Notes: generated from the sequence alone by a model not told the origin. A stretch of 64,000 bases of DNA from Pseudomonas sp. BMS12 (GCF_001592875.1 NZ_LSOF01000009.1:1-64000), one strand, 5' to 3'. Counted from the stretch's first letter, positions 1-8,886 are shown. Program-made: numbers and translations.

Positions 1-535
1 CGACAACCTGCGCCTGCGCCAGGCGCGCAACGCCCTGCAGCAGGCACGACTGCAGCTGGCCTACAGCGAAGTGCGCGCCGAACGTGCTGGTGTCATGAGC
101 AATCTGCAGCTGTCGGTCGGTGCCTACCTGGGGGCTGGCGAGGCGGTGGCCGCACTGGTCGCCGACGACGCCGACATCAGCGCCGACTTCCGCGAGAAGG
201 CGCTGCGCTACATCGCTCAGGGCGACGCCGCCGCAGTGGTCTTCGACGCCCTGCCCGGCGAGGTGTTCGCCGCCCATGTCGGCGCGCTGGATGCCGGGGT
301 GCGCGAGGGCCAGCTGGACGCCAATGGCGATCTGGCCGCGCCGGTGATCTCCGACCGCTGGGTGCGCGACGCCCAGCGCCAACGCCTGCACATCAGCCTC
401 GACCAAGCCCTACCGCGCGCCCTGCCCAGCGGCGCCAAGGCCACGGTGCAGCTGTTCCCCCACGAAGCATCGCTGGCCAGCCTGCTCGGCCGGGTGCAGA
501 TCCGCCTGATCAGCCTGCTGCACTACATCTACTGA
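1..535 (+). CDS. HlyD-family membrane fusion protein, C-terminal part (truncated by window edge)
   Basis: The reading frame is open from base 2, so the gene begins upstream and only the C-terminal ~177 residues are present. It starts in an Ala/Gln/Arg-rich coiled coil, then passes into the beta-rich segment (S-V-G-A-Y-L-G-A-G-E around bases 113-142) that follows the hairpin in periplasmic adaptors of the HlyD/EmrA/YibH type. Such proteins bridge an inner-membrane exporter to the outer membrane. The stop overlaps the start of the DUF2955 gene by one base, so the two are translationally coupled and probably form a small aromatic-compound or drug efflux pair. The substrate cannot be inferred. 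Confidence 0.8.
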   Translation, partial: DNLRLRQARNALQQARLQLAYSEVRAERAGVMSNLQLSVGAYLGAGEAVAALVADDADISADFREKALRYIAQGDAAAVVFDALPGEVFAAHVGALDAGVREGQLDANGDLAAPVISDRWVRDAQRQRLHISLDQALPRALPSGAKATVQLFPHEASLASLLGRVQIRLISLLHYIY

Positions 536-1560
536 TGAGCCACCGCAGCCTGAGCGAGAACGATCTGCGCCAGTGCCTGCGCCTGGCCGGCGGCGGCACG
601 CTGGGGCTGTTCCTGTGCAAGCTGATGGGCTGGGACTATGGCTCGTTCTTCTGCGTCTACCCCATGCTGCTGCTCGGCCTCACGCCCAGTATCAATGCCC
701 ATGTGGTGCGCCAGTTTCTCGCCCAGGCAATTGTGGTCAGCCTGGAAGTGCTGCTGATCTACGGCCTGTTCGGCGACCGCCCGCTGCTGATGGCACCGCT
801 GGCCTTCCTGTCTTTCTATTGGCGCTTTCGCCTGATGGCCCGCGGCCCGCTGTTCATGTTCGGCGCCCTGGGCTGCGTGTTCCTCTCCATCCAGCTGCAC
901 TTCGCCAGCTATCCGGATACCCACCTGCTCGACCAGGTCACCAGCAACCTGGTGGCCGCCGCACTGACGGTATTGATCGCCTGGCTGATGTTCTGGCTGT
1001 TTCCCGACGCCGAAGCGCGAGCGCCACGCGCAGCGGCATCCAAGGACCTGCCCAGCCAGCGCCACGAGGCACTGCTCGGCGCTGGCATCGCCACCCTGTC
1101 GTTCATCCTGTTCCAGAGCCTGGATCTGAAGGATTCGCTGTCGGCCCAGGTGGCCTCGATCCTGGTGCTGTTTCCCATGCACTGGCACGGCATCCACTTC
1201 GCCGGGCGCATCCGCGCACTGGGCACCCTGCTCGGCTGTCTGGTCGGCCTGAGCCTGCAACTGCTGCTCTACAACCACTATGACGTGCTGCCACTGGTGA
1301 CCCTGCTGTACTGGCTAGCAGCCTTCTGCTGCGCGCGCCTGCATACGCTGGAAGGTGCCCAGGGCGTCGGTTTCGGCGCCCTGACCACGCTGGCCATCGT
1401 CTTCGGCCAGTACCTCAGTCCGCAACATGATGCGGTCTACGCAGTGGCCTACCGCCTGAGTTCGGTGTGCGTGGCGGTGCTGGTCACCCTGGTCGCGGTG
1501 TTCGTTCTGCACCGCCTGCTCAACCGCTTCCCCTCACTGCGCCACGCCAGCCATGCCTGA
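535..1560 (+). CDS. DUF2955 inner-membrane protein (FUSC-like), partner of the HlyD adaptor
   Basis: A 341-residue integral membrane protein with about eleven hydrophobic segments arranged as two similar halves, separated by a polar stretch near residues 155-178. The N-terminal motif with GxxLGLFLCKLMGWDYG is typical of DUF2955 proteins, which resemble the FUSC/aromatic-acid exporter family and occur next to YibH-type adaptors. The start ATG overlaps the adaptor stop (TGATG), so the two are made together. Probable role: inner-membrane channel of a two-component efflux system. No substrate-specific residues are recognisable. Confidence 0.8.
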   Translation: MSHRSLSENDLRQCLRLAGGGTLGLFLCKLMGWDYGSFFCVYPMLLLGLTPSINAHVVRQFLAQAIVVSLEVLLIYGLFGDRPLLMAPLAFLSFYWRFRLMARGPLFMFGALGCVFLSIQLHFASYPDTHLLDQVTSNLVAAALTVLIAWLMFWLFPDAEARAPRAAASKDLPSQRHEALLGAGIATLSFILFQSLDLKDSLSAQVASILVLFPMHWHGIHFAGRIRALGTLLGCLVGLSLQLLLYNHYDVLPLVTLLYWLAAFCCARLHTLEGAQGVGFGALTTLAIVFGQYLSPQHDAVYAVAYRLSSVCVAVLVTLVAVFVLHRLLNRFPSLRHASHA

Positions 1561-1566
1561 GCAGCC

Positions 1567-2211
1567 TCAGAGTAGTTTCTGCGGCGGCAGCTTGAGATTG
1601 TGCCGCTCGGTCTTCTGCACCGCGCGGGTCAGCACCTGATCGGCAGTGACCGGCCCGAGGAATTCGCAGAGGCCTATATAGAGCAGATTGAGCAACATGC
1701 GCAGCTGCTCCAGGTTGAGCGCCGTCAGCCCCAGCGAACCGCCCTGCTCCAGCCAACCGCGCAGGCGCAGGCGCAACTCGGTTTCCACCTGCATGCCGGT
1801 GAGGTTGCCAGCGGCAAAGCGGCGCAGGCGCGGCACCATGTCGGCATCGAGCAGGCCGAACAGCTCGCGGCTGAGCAGCTCGAAGGTCTGCCGTGCCAGG
1901 GCGTCCGGGCCGGAAACCTCTTCGGCCACTACCCCCTCGCCCTGGCGCCAGGCCTGCAGGCGCGGCGCCGGGTCCGGCAGCAGGTTGCTGGGCGGGCCGG
2001 TCAGCGCGCCGACCAGCTCGCGGTACAGCCGCGCACGCTCCAGCTTGCGCCCGGTGCGCTGCACCACCTCGGCAAGAAATTCATTGAGGGCGAACGGTGG
2101 CTTGTCGGCGTATTTGGCCTCCCACAAAGACAGCAGCGGCAGCACCTCTTCCTCGGGGAAGTGGCCGACCAGGCCGGTATAGATGGCGCGACGGCGGGTA
2201 GTCAGACTCAT
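1567..2211 (-). CDS. conserved hypothetical protein downstream of amt
   Basis: A 214-residue soluble, mostly helical protein with no signal peptide or membrane segment. It is rich in Leu, Arg and Glu, and the C-terminus is basic. I do not recognise a domain. It starts one base after the ammonium transporter stop codon (2213), so it is cotranscribed and probably translationally coupled with amt and would share its nitrogen-responsive sigma-54 promoter. That context suggests a nitrogen-related role, but this rests on position only. Confidence 0.65.
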   Translation of the reverse strand: MSLTTRRRAIYTGLVGHFPEEEVLPLLSLWEAKYADKPPFALNEFLAEVVQRTGRKLERARLYRELVGALTGPPSNLLPDPAPRLQAWRQGEGVVAEEVSGPDALARQTFELLSRELFGLLDADMVPRLRRFAAGNLTGMQVETELRLRLRGWLEQGGSLGLTALNLEQLRMLLNLLYIGLCEFLGPVTADQVLTRAVQKTERHNLKLPPQKLL

Positions 2212-2212
2212 C

Positions 2213-3517
2213 TCAGGCCCTCCGCGCCAGTTCGCTGCCGTCGTAGGTCAGCGCCTGATTGAACTCCGGATAGCCGGCTTCGGCATGCTCGGAATAATCC
2301 AGACCGCGCTGTTCGTGCTGAGTGGAAGTGCGCAGACCCACGGTTCTGGCCAGAATCAGGTACATCGCCAGGGCCAGCGGGAATGCCCAGAGAAAGGCCG
2401 CGCCAGCACCGATCAGCTGCACGCTGACCCGCGTCCAACTGAACAGATCACCGCTGTAGAACAGGCCCGCGGCGACGGTGCCCCAGACACCGGCCAGACC
2501 GTGCACCGGCACTGCGCCGACCACATCGTCGAGGCGCAGACGATCCATCAGACGCATGCCGAACACCACCACGAAGCCCGCCACCAGTCCGGTCACCAGG
2601 GCATAGCCGGGATGCATGGTGGCGCAGCCGGCGGTGATGCCGACCAGGCCACCGAGCGAGCCGTTCACCGTGGTGCTGAGCAGCACCGGGCTGGCCGTAC
2701 CGCGCAGCGCCAATACCGCGCCGAGCGCGCCGGCGGCAGCCGCCAGGTGGGTGTTGAGGGCGATCAGGCCGAGGCTCGCGTTCATCGCCAGGGTGCTGCC
2801 GGCGTTGAAGCCGAACCAGCCCAGCCAGAGGATGAAGCCGCCCAGCGCCACCAGGCTCAGGTTATGCCCGGGGATCACCCGGGGCGTGCCGTCGGCGGCG
2901 AAGCGCCCCATGCGCGGCCCCAGCACCAGGATGCCAGCCAGGGCGCACCAGGCGCCGACACTGTGAACCACGGTGGAGCCGGCGAAATCGATGAAGCCCT
3001 GCTTGGCCAGCCAGCCCTGGCCGCCGTAGGCGCCGCTCCAGACCCAGCTACCGAACACCGGATAGATGAAGCCGCTGATGACGATGGCACCGACCAGGTA
3101 GGCGCTGTAGCGAGTGCGCTCGGCCATGGCACCGCTGGCGATGGTTGCTGCCGTGGCGGCGAACATCATCTGGAACAGCAGGAAGGTGAAGTCCCAGGGC
3201 TCTCCCTCGTGCGGGGCGAAGTGGCTCATGCCGTACCAGCCGGTGGCGTTGGCGCCGAACATCAGACCGAAGCCCACCAGCCAGAAGACGATGCCACCGA
3301 CGCAGCCGTCCATGTAGTTCTTCATCATCACGTTGACGGCATTCTTGGCCCGAGACATGCCGCTCTCCAGCAAGGCAAAACCTGCCTGCATGAAGAACAC
3401 CAGGGCACTGGCCAACACCACCCATGCGGTATTCATGGCCAGTTCGGCACTACCGTCGGCGGCGTGGGTGGAGGGCGAGAACAGCAGGGCACACAGCGAC
3501 AACAGGTAGAGTTTCAT
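2213..3517 (-). CDS. amtB: ammonium transporter (Amt/Rh family)
   Basis: A 434-residue inner-membrane ammonium channel. The chosen start at 3517 gives a signal peptide (MKLYLLSLC...) and has a GGGAG ribosome site; the frame is open further upstream but that stretch overlaps the sigma-54 promoter. Family hallmarks are visible: the TVVHSVGA and VPVHGLAGVWG segments carry the twin pore histidines, and FIDFAGS carries the conserved Asp. Around eleven membrane helices follow the cleaved leader. No glnK (PII) gene lies beside it, unlike the usual glnK-amtB pair; instead a protein of unknown function follows. Confidence 0.93.
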   Translation of the reverse strand: MKLYLLSLCALLFSPSTHAADGSAELAMNTAWVVLASALVFFMQAGFALLESGMSRAKNAVNVMMKNYMDGCVGGIVFWLVGFGLMFGANATGWYGMSHFAPHEGEPWDFTFLLFQMMFAATAATIASGAMAERTRYSAYLVGAIVISGFIYPVFGSWVWSGAYGGQGWLAKQGFIDFAGSTVVHSVGAWCALAGILVLGPRMGRFAADGTPRVIPGHNLSLVALGGFILWLGWFGFNAGSTLAMNASLGLIALNTHLAAAAGALGAVLALRGTASPVLLSTTVNGSLGGLVGITAGCATMHPGYALVTGLVAGFVVVFGMRLMDRLRLDDVVGAVPVHGLAGVWGTVAAGLFYSGDLFSWTRVSVQLIGAGAAFLWAFPLALAMYLILARTVGLRTSTQHEQRGLDYSEHAEAGYPEFNQALTYDGSELARRA

Positions 3518-3551
3518 GGCGAATCTCCCAGCACGGTGATGCCGAGGCAAC

Positions 3552-3566
3552 GCAACTCTTGTGCCA
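3552..3566 (-). promoter_or_regulatory. sigma-54 (RpoN) promoter of amt
   Basis: On the minus strand the bases read TGGCAC-N5-TTGC, an exact match to the -24/-12 consensus. The predicted transcript begins near 3540, giving a ~23-nt leader with a good ribosome site before the amt ATG at 3517. NtrC activation is the known mode for amt genes; I see only weak NtrC half-sites upstream. Confidence 0.8.
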
Positions 3567-3770
3567 GACTATTTACCTGTCAGGATGACTTGCCACGGTT
3601 TCCTCGCACCAGCACGAAGCAAAGTGACCGTGGCGACCCGGCGAAATGCGCCAAGTCAGCACAGGCGCAAAAAAACTCACTCATGGCGTAATGGCCCTTT
3701 GACGGCAATCGCGCATTTGCCAATACTCTCAACGGTCACAAGCCTCCGGCGGCGAACAAGGAATCCCCAT

Positions 3771-5834
3771 TTGAAGCTGGAACTGAAAAACAGCCTGTCG
3801 CTGAAACTGCTGCGAGTAGTCCTGCTGTCGGCGCTAGTGGTTGGCGTCGTGCTGAGTTGCGGGCAGATCGTCTTCGACATCCACAAGACCCGCCAGGCTG
3901 TGGCCAACGACGCCCAGCGTATCCTCGGCATGTTCCGCGACCCCTCCACCCAGGCCGTCTACAGCCTCGACCGCGAGATGGGCATGCAGGTGGTCGAAGG
4001 CCTGTTCCAGCATGAAGCGGTGCGCCATGCCGCCATCGGCCACCCCAACGAACCCATGCTCGCCGAACGTTCGCGCCCGCTGACCGATTCACCGACCCGC
4101 TGGATCACCGACCCCATCCTCGGCAAGGAACAGACCTTCACCACCCAACTGGTCGGTCGCGGCCCGTACAGCGAGTACTACGGCGACCTCACCATCACCC
4201 TGGACACCGCCAGCTACGGCGAGAACTTCATCACCACCTCGGTGATCATCTTCATCTCCGGTGTGCTGCGCGCCCTGGCCATGGCCATGGTGCTGTACAT
4301 GGTCTACCACTGGCTGCTGACCAAGCCGCTGTCGAAGATCATCGAGTACCTCACCAACATCAATCCGGACCGCCCCAGCGAGCACAAGCTGCCCATGCTC
4401 AAGGGCAACGAGAAGAACGAGCTGGGGCTGTGGATCAACACCGCCAACCAGCTGCTGGAGTCCATCGAGCGCAACACCCACCTGCGCCGCGAGGCGGAAA
4501 ACAGCCTGCTGCGCATGTCGCAGTACGACTTCCTCACCGGCCTGCCCAACCGCCAGCAACTGCAGCAACAGCTCGACCAGATCCTCGACGACGCCGGGCG
4601 CCTGCAACGCCGCGTGGCCGTCCTCTGCGTCGGCCTGGACGACTTCAAGGGCATCAACGAACAGTTCAGCTACCAGACCGGCGACCAGTTGCTGCTGGCC
4701 CTCTCCGACCGCCTGCGCAGCCACAGCGGTCGCCTCGGCGCCCTGGCCCGCCTCGGCGGCGACCAGTTCGCCCTGGTCCAGGCTGATATCGAACAGCCCT
4801 ACGAGGCCGCCGAACTGGCGCAGAGCATCCTCGACAACCTGGACACGCCCTTCACCCTGGAGCAACAGGAAGTCCGCCTGCGCGCCACCATCGGCATCAC
4901 CCTGTTCCCGGAAGATGGCGACAGCACAGAGAAGTTGCTGCAGAAAGCCGAACAGACCATGACCCTGGCCAAGAGCCGCTCGCGCAATCGCTACCAGTTC
5001 TACATCGCCAGCGTCGACAGCGAGATGCGCCGCCGCCGCGAGCTGGAGAAGGAGCTGCGCGAGGCACTCAACCGCAACGAGATGCACCTGGTGTTCCAAC
5101 CCCAGGTCGATTACCGCGACCACCGCGTGGTCGGCGTCGAGGCACTGATCCGCTGGCAGCATCCGCAGCACGGTTTCGTGCCGCCAGACCTGTTCATCCC
5201 GCTGGCCGAACAGAACGGCACCATCATCGCCATCGGCGAATGGGTGCTGGACCAGGCCTGCCGCCAGCTGCGCGAATGGCACGACCAGGGCTTCAGCGAA
5301 CTGCGCATGGCGGTCAATCTCTCCACCGTGCAGCTGCACCACAACGAGCTGCCGCGCATGGTCAGCAATCTGCTGCAGGTCTACCGCCTGCCGCCGCGCA
5401 GCCTGGAGCTGGAAGTCACCGAAACCGGCCTGATGGAAGACATCAGCACCGCCGCGCAGAACCTGCTCAGCCTGCGCCGCGCCGGCGCCCTGATCGCCAT
5501 CGACGACTTCGGTACCGGCTACTCCTCGCTGAGCTATCTGAAGAGCCTGCCGCTGGACAAGATCAAGATCGACAAGAGCTTCGTCCAGGATCTGCTGGAA
5601 GACGAGGACGATGCCACCATCGTTCGCGCCATCATCCAGCTGGGCAAGAGCCTGGGTATGCAGGTCATCGCCGAGGGCGTGGAGACCGCCGAGCAGGAGG
5701 CCTACATCATCACCCAGGGTTGCAACGAGGGTCAGGGCTACCTGTACAGCAAGCCGCTACCCGCCCGCGAACTGACCCTCTATCTCAAGCAGGCCCGCCG
5801 CCTGAGCAATGCCGGCAACCCGGCCACGCTCTGA
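3771..5834 (+). CDS. bifA: BifA: membrane c-di-GMP phosphodiesterase with GGDQF and EAL domains
   Basis: A 687-residue protein beginning at a TTG codon preceded by AAGGA eight bases upstream; the longer frame to 3561 lacks such a site. Residues ~10-30 and ~155-180 are membrane helices enclosing a periplasmic sensor region, then a HAMP-like linker, a GGDEF domain with GGDQF near residue 329, and an EAL domain (EALIRW near 457, DDFGTGYSSL). Length, N-terminal sequence and the degenerate GGDQF match P. aeruginosa BifA, which breaks down c-di-GMP to pGpG and controls the switch between biofilm and swarming. The GGDQF half is expected to be a GTP-sensing regulatory domain rather than a cyclase. 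Confidence 0.92.
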   Translation: MKLELKNSLSLKLLRVVLLSALVVGVVLSCGQIVFDIHKTRQAVANDAQRILGMFRDPSTQAVYSLDREMGMQVVEGLFQHEAVRHAAIGHPNEPMLAERSRPLTDSPTRWITDPILGKEQTFTTQLVGRGPYSEYYGDLTITLDTASYGENFITTSVIIFISGVLRALAMAMVLYMVYHWLLTKPLSKIIEYLTNINPDRPSEHKLPMLKGNEKNELGLWINTANQLLESIERNTHLRREAENSLLRMSQYDFLTGLPNRQQLQQQLDQILDDAGRLQRRVAVLCVGLDDFKGINEQFSYQTGDQLLLALSDRLRSHSGRLGALARLGGDQFALVQADIEQPYEAAELAQSILDNLDTPFTLEQQEVRLRATIGITLFPEDGDSTEKLLQKAEQTMTLAKSRSRNRYQFYIASVDSEMRRRRELEKELREALNRNEMHLVFQPQVDYRDHRVVGVEALIRWQHPQHGFVPPDLFIPLAEQNGTIIAIGEWVLDQACRQLREWHDQGFSELRMAVNLSTVQLHHNELPRMVSNLLQVYRLPPRSLELEVTETGLMEDISTAAQNLLSLRRAGALIAIDDFGTGYSSLSYLKSLPLDKIKIDKSFVQDLLEDEDDATIVRAIIQLGKSLGMQVIAEGVETAEQEAYIITQGCNEGQGYLYSKPLPARELTLYLKQARRLSNAGNPATL

Positions 5835-5844
5835 GACTCCAGTT

Positions 5845-5864
5845 CCTCCCCTGTTCTGGGGAGG
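5845..5864 (+). terminator. possible terminator after bifA
   Basis: A 7-bp stem CCTCCCC/GGGGAGG with a six-base loop lies 11 bases after the bifA stop. The T-rich tail is weak (TAGTTTCT). Confidence 0.4.
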
Positions 5865-5909
5865 TAGTTTCTACGCGGCCATGGCCCCTCTGAAGCCCTG
5901 GAATCGCTG

Positions 5910-6377
5910 ATGCCCTTAAAGTCCTTTATCTGCCTGATCGCTGTGCTTGCCCTGAGCGGCTGCACCATGCTCAGTCCAAGCGACCCGCTGCGTATCGACC
6001 TGGTCGGCCTGGAGCCCTTACCGGCGCAGGGCATGGAAATGCGCTTCGCCGTGGTGCTGCGGGTGCAGAACCCCAACGACAGTGTGATCGACTACAACGG
6101 CCTGTCCGTGGAACTGGACGTCAACCACCAGCCCCTGGCCAGCGGCGTGAGCGATGCCAGCGGCCAGGTACCGCGCTTCGGCGAGGCGCTGCTGAAAATC
6201 CCGGTGACCATCTCGGCCTTCTCGGTGATGCGCCAGGCCTGGGCCGCTGCGGGCTACCAGCAGGGCCGCAACCTGCCCTACGAGCTGCGCGGCAAGCTCG
6301 GTGGCGGCCTGTTCGGCACCGCCCGCTTCAACAGCGCCGGCACGCTCAACTGGCCGCAAACCGCCAATACGCCCTAA
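5910..6377 (+). CDS. LEA14/WHy-domain lipoprotein
   Basis: A 155-residue predicted lipoprotein. The signal ends in a lipobox L-S-G-C at residues ~15-18. The mature part ([20 protein letters not shown], then [21 protein letters not shown]) is a typical water-stress/hypersensitive-response (LEA type 2) beta-sandwich, with the conserved NPN turn. Such proteins sit in the periplasm attached to the outer membrane; their bacterial role is unknown. It follows bifA after 75 bases and precedes the yjdM promoter. Confidence 0.8.
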   Translation: MPLKSFICLIAVLALSGCTMLSPSDPLRIDLVGLEPLPAQGMEMRFAVVLRVQNPNDSVIDYNGLSVELDVNHQPLASGVSDASGQVPRFGEALLKIPVTISAFSVMRQAWAAAGYQQGRNLPYELRGKLGGGLFGTARFNSAGTLNWPQTANTP

Positions 6378-6394
6378 AGCCGGGTAAAACCCTA

Positions 6395-6416
6395 TACAAT
6401 GCGCGGCTTTTCGCAG
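6395..6416 (+). promoter_or_regulatory. probable sigma-70 -10 region and initiator upstream of yjdM
   Basis: TACAAT at 6395-6400 is followed directly by GCGCGGCTTTTCGCAG. A near-identical element precedes rapA and a related one precedes the GH17 gene. The -35 element is not clear. Confidence 0.5.
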
Positions 6417-6436
6417 CCACACCGTCGAGGTTCATC

Positions 6437-6778
6437 ATGAGCACCCTGCCGCCCTGCCCCAAGTGCGGGTCCGAATACACCTACGAAGACGGCGCCCAGC
6501 TGGTCTGCCCGGAGTGCGCACACGAATGGTCGGCCGATGCCGCAGCCCAGGGCGATGAAGACGCTCGGGTGATCAAGGACTCGGTCGGCAATCTGTTGCA
6601 GGACGGCGATACCGTGACCGTGATCAAGGACCTCAAGGTCAAGGGCAGCTCCCTGGTGGTCAAAGTCGGCACCAAGGTTAAAAACATCCGACTGGTCGAC
6701 GGCGACCACGACATCGACTGCAAGATCGATGGCATCGGTGCAATGAAGCTGAAATCGGAATTCGTGCGCAAGGTCTGA
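6437..6778 (+). CDS. yjdM: zinc-ribbon protein YjdM (PhnA family)
   Basis: A 113-residue cytosolic protein with an N-terminal zinc ribbon (C-P-K-C near residues 8-11 and C-P-E-C near 26-29) and the C-terminal PhnA domain containing [20 protein letters not shown] and [20 protein letters not shown]. Length and motifs are full for the family. It was once linked to phosphonate use (PhnA), but no phn genes are nearby and the true function is unknown. It appears monocistronic. Confidence 0.92.
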   Translation: MSTLPPCPKCGSEYTYEDGAQLVCPECAHEWSADAAAQGDEDARVIKDSVGNLLQDGDTVTVIKDLKVKGSSLVVKVGTKVKNIRLVDGDHDIDCKIDGIGAMKLKSEFVRKV

Positions 6779-6847
6779 AGCCCGACTCTCGACTAGGCTC
6801 AACAGAGCGGGCGCGCAACGCGCCCCTCTGCCACGTCGGGAGGAGCC

Positions 6848-7573
6848 ATGCGCACCCTGTCGCTTGCCCTGCTGCTGCTCTTAAGCCCACTGCTGCACGC
6901 GGAAACCTGGAAAGTGGTCGGCGACGAACAGTTCGCCCCCTACAGTTTTGTCACCCTCGACAGCGATCAACCACGTGGTGTCGACGTGGAGATGATCGAG
7001 GCGGTTCTCAAGGAAGCCAAGGTGGCTTACCAGCTGCGCCTGTATCCCTGGGAACGGGTCAAGCGCATGCTCGAACGGGGCGAGGCGGACATGGCCTTCC
7101 AGTTCGCCGGCACGCCTGAACGCCAGGCGCAATACGAGTTGGTCGGCCCACTGCGTACCGGTTCCACCGTCTTCATGACCACCCACAAGACCCGCATCAG
7201 CGATTGGCAAAGTCTCAACGACTTCACCCCCTTCGTCATCGGCCAGGTGCGCGGCTACGCCTACGAGTCCAGCTTCGACAACGCCGACCTCGGCCGCGAC
7301 ACCAGCGCGCAGAACCCGCGCCAGCTGGTCTCCATGCTGCTTGCCGGACGCATCGACATCATCGTCGGCGACCGCACCCAACTGCTCTATTTCGTGCAGG
7401 AACAACGCGCCCAACAACAGGTGCGCTTACTGCCCAGGCCGCTAGTGGAGATGCCGCGCTACGTCGCCTTCAGCAAGGGCGACACAACGCGTGCGGAACA
7501 GTTTTCCCAGGCGCTCGAACGTCTGCGCGAACGCGGCGAACTGGATACGATCCTGCGCAAGTGGGAAGAGTGA
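6848..7573 (+). CDS. periplasmic amino-acid-type substrate-binding protein (SBP family 3)
   Basis: A 241-residue protein with a Sec signal peptide (cleavage after H-A near residue 19). The mature sequence (QFAPYSFV, RGVDVEMIEAVLKEA, GEADMAFQFAGTPERQ) is a family-3 solute-binding fold of the kind used by polar amino-acid importers. No permease or ATPase gene is adjacent, so it is an orphan binding protein; many such Pseudomonas proteins are stand-alone. A GGGAGGAG ribosome site precedes the ATG. Confidence 0.83.
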   Translation: MRTLSLALLLLLSPLLHAETWKVVGDEQFAPYSFVTLDSDQPRGVDVEMIEAVLKEAKVAYQLRLYPWERVKRMLERGEADMAFQFAGTPERQAQYELVGPLRTGSTVFMTTHKTRISDWQSLNDFTPFVIGQVRGYAYESSFDNADLGRDTSAQNPRQLVSMLLAGRIDIIVGDRTQLLYFVQEQRAQQQVRLLPRPLVEMPRYVAFSKGDTTRAEQFSQALERLRERGELDTILRKWEE

Positions 7574-7576
7574 GCG

Positions 7577-8302
7577 CTACTGCACCGGTAGAAAATTGAT
7601 GAACAGCAGGCTCTGCGCATAGTTGGCTCCCATGCGCCGGTAGCGTTCTTCCAGCACATGAGTGAGCAAATCCAGGCGCGCCACCATCTTGCCGAACTCC
7701 ACCGCATAACTGAGGTTGCCGCCCTCATTGGACAGCAGCAATGGCCGCCCCTGCTCGTCACGACGCTGCCCCAGCATCCAAGCGGCCTTCTCGATGTTGC
7801 GCGCGGCGTTATGAATGAATTCGGCATTGAAGGAGTCAGTGAGATAGAACTCGGTGCGTCCCCCATGCGCCGTAATCAGCATGCTGCCCAATGCATAGAT
7901 GAAGGCACCGACCCGGTCGCCGTGGAAGTCCGGGCCCAGCGCATAGCTGAGCGCCGCCACGTCACGCCGCCCACCCAAATGTGGCATCGGCTGGTTGTTC
8001 TCGATGGCCCGTTGGATGGCCTGCTCAGCCTCTGAACGGCTGGCCAGTCCCGTCTTGCGCCACTCTTTGGGATTGCGCTGGTACAGCTTGTCCAGCAGGC
8101 GATAAAGGCTGTTGAGGTTGTTGCGCATGGCCAGGGTGGCCATGCGGTCGACATCGCTTTGCAGCAACTCGCGCGGATTCAGCTCCGCCGTCTTGTTGAT
8201 GATGCTGGCGTGATCCAGGCGCCCGGTGCAGCCACCCAACGTCAGCAACAGCGCCAAGCCCAGCACCAGCCCGCGATAGCCGTCGATTACCTTCGCCCCC
8301 AT
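7577..8302 (-). CDS. conserved lipoprotein of unknown function
   Basis: A 241-residue predicted lipoprotein when started at 8302. The N-terminus has a hydrophobic leader ending T-L-G-G-C, a good lipobox. The mature region is helical (DVDRMATLAMRNNLNSLYRLLDKLY) and contains a TAHGGRTEFYLTDSF segment. I do not recognise a domain. It converges with the substrate-binding protein gene, their stops only three bases apart. A GGAGG lies about 17 bases before the ATG, which is long, so the exact start is uncertain. Confidence 0.65.
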   Translation of the reverse strand: MGAKVIDGYRGLVLGLALLLTLGGCTGRLDHASIINKTAELNPRELLQSDVDRMATLAMRNNLNSLYRLLDKLYQRNPKEWRKTGLASRSEAEQAIQRAIENNQPMPHLGGRRDVAALSYALGPDFHGDRVGAFIYALGSMLITAHGGRTEFYLTDSFNAEFIHNAARNIEKAAWMLGQRRDEQGRPLLLSNEGGNLSYAVEFGKMVARLDLLTHVLEERYRRMGANYAQSLLFINFLPVQ

Positions 8303-8423
8303 GACTGCCCACTCAGTGCCTCCGGTACCTTGCAGTAAAGCGCACAATTGCCGGCTACTGCCGTGTCGGAGGGCACGTGGTGCCGATAGGACAGCCGCAC
8401 ACCAGAAGCTTTACCGAGGTTTT

Positions 8424-8442
8424 ACATTTCCGCATGAAATGT
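8424..8442. promoter_or_regulatory. inverted repeat, candidate operator
   Basis: ACATTTC and GAAATGT form a perfect 7-bp inverted repeat with a 5-base spacer, inside the promoter region of the small Pro/Tyr-rich protein, about 60 bases before its ATG. The size suits a dimeric regulator. No regulator is identified. Confidence 0.4.
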
Positions 8443-8504
8443 ACCCTGCTGCGTACAGTCGAAGGCTGTAACCGGGATAGTCCGGCAGCATAGGAGTCTC
8501 GCCC

Positions 8505-8858
8505 ATGATTTCGCGTTTATCTCTCATCACCGGACTGGCCGCCAGCCTCGTCTTCGGAGCAGAGCAGCAGGCGCAAGCAGCAGACCATGGCGATGTAGCC
8601 GCAGGTGTCGCAGTTGGTGCCATCATCGGCGGTGTACTGGCCAGCCAGCGCCCGGTACAGGTCTACGAACCAGCGCCAGTCGTGTATCAGTCACCACCAG
8701 TGGCCTACTATCCTGCTCCTGTGTATGTGCAGCCACGGCCGGTATATGTTCAACCTCAGCCGGTCTACTACCGTCCCGCCCCGGTATATTACGTCGCGAA
8801 ACCTCCACGTTATCGCCACGGACACAAGCACCATTACAGGCACTACGGCCGCTGGTAA
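8505..8858 (+). CDS. secreted Pro/Tyr/Val-rich small protein
   Basis: A 117-residue protein with a signal peptide (cleaved after Q-A-Q-A-A near residue 26), a glycine-zipper-like segment (GVAVGAIIGGVLA) and then repeats of the form PVYVQPRPVYVQPQPVYY. The C-terminus is His- and Arg-rich (RYRHGHKHHYRHYGRW). Related short proteins are common in Pseudomonas and are envelope-associated with no known function. The His-rich tail could bind metal; that is inference. It is monocistronic with its own terminator. Confidence 0.75.
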   Translation: MISRLSLITGLAASLVFGAEQQAQAADHGDVAAGVAVGAIIGGVLASQRPVQVYEPAPVVYQSPPVAYYPAPVYVQPRPVYVQPQPVYYRPAPVYYVAKPPRYRHGHKHHYRHYGRW

Positions 8859-8860
8859 CA

Positions 8861-8886
8861 ACAAGCCCCGCATATGCGGGGCTTGT
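8861..8886 (+). terminator. terminator of the Pro/Tyr-rich protein gene
   Basis: A 10-bp perfect stem ACAAGCCCCG/CGGGGCTTGT with a six-base loop immediately follows the stop codon. Confidence 0.75.

Noticed and set aside
3561..3770. N-terminal extension of bifA to an upstream start
   Set aside because: The stretch overlaps the sigma-54 promoter of amt and has no ribosome site; the TTG at 3771 has a good one and matches BifA length.
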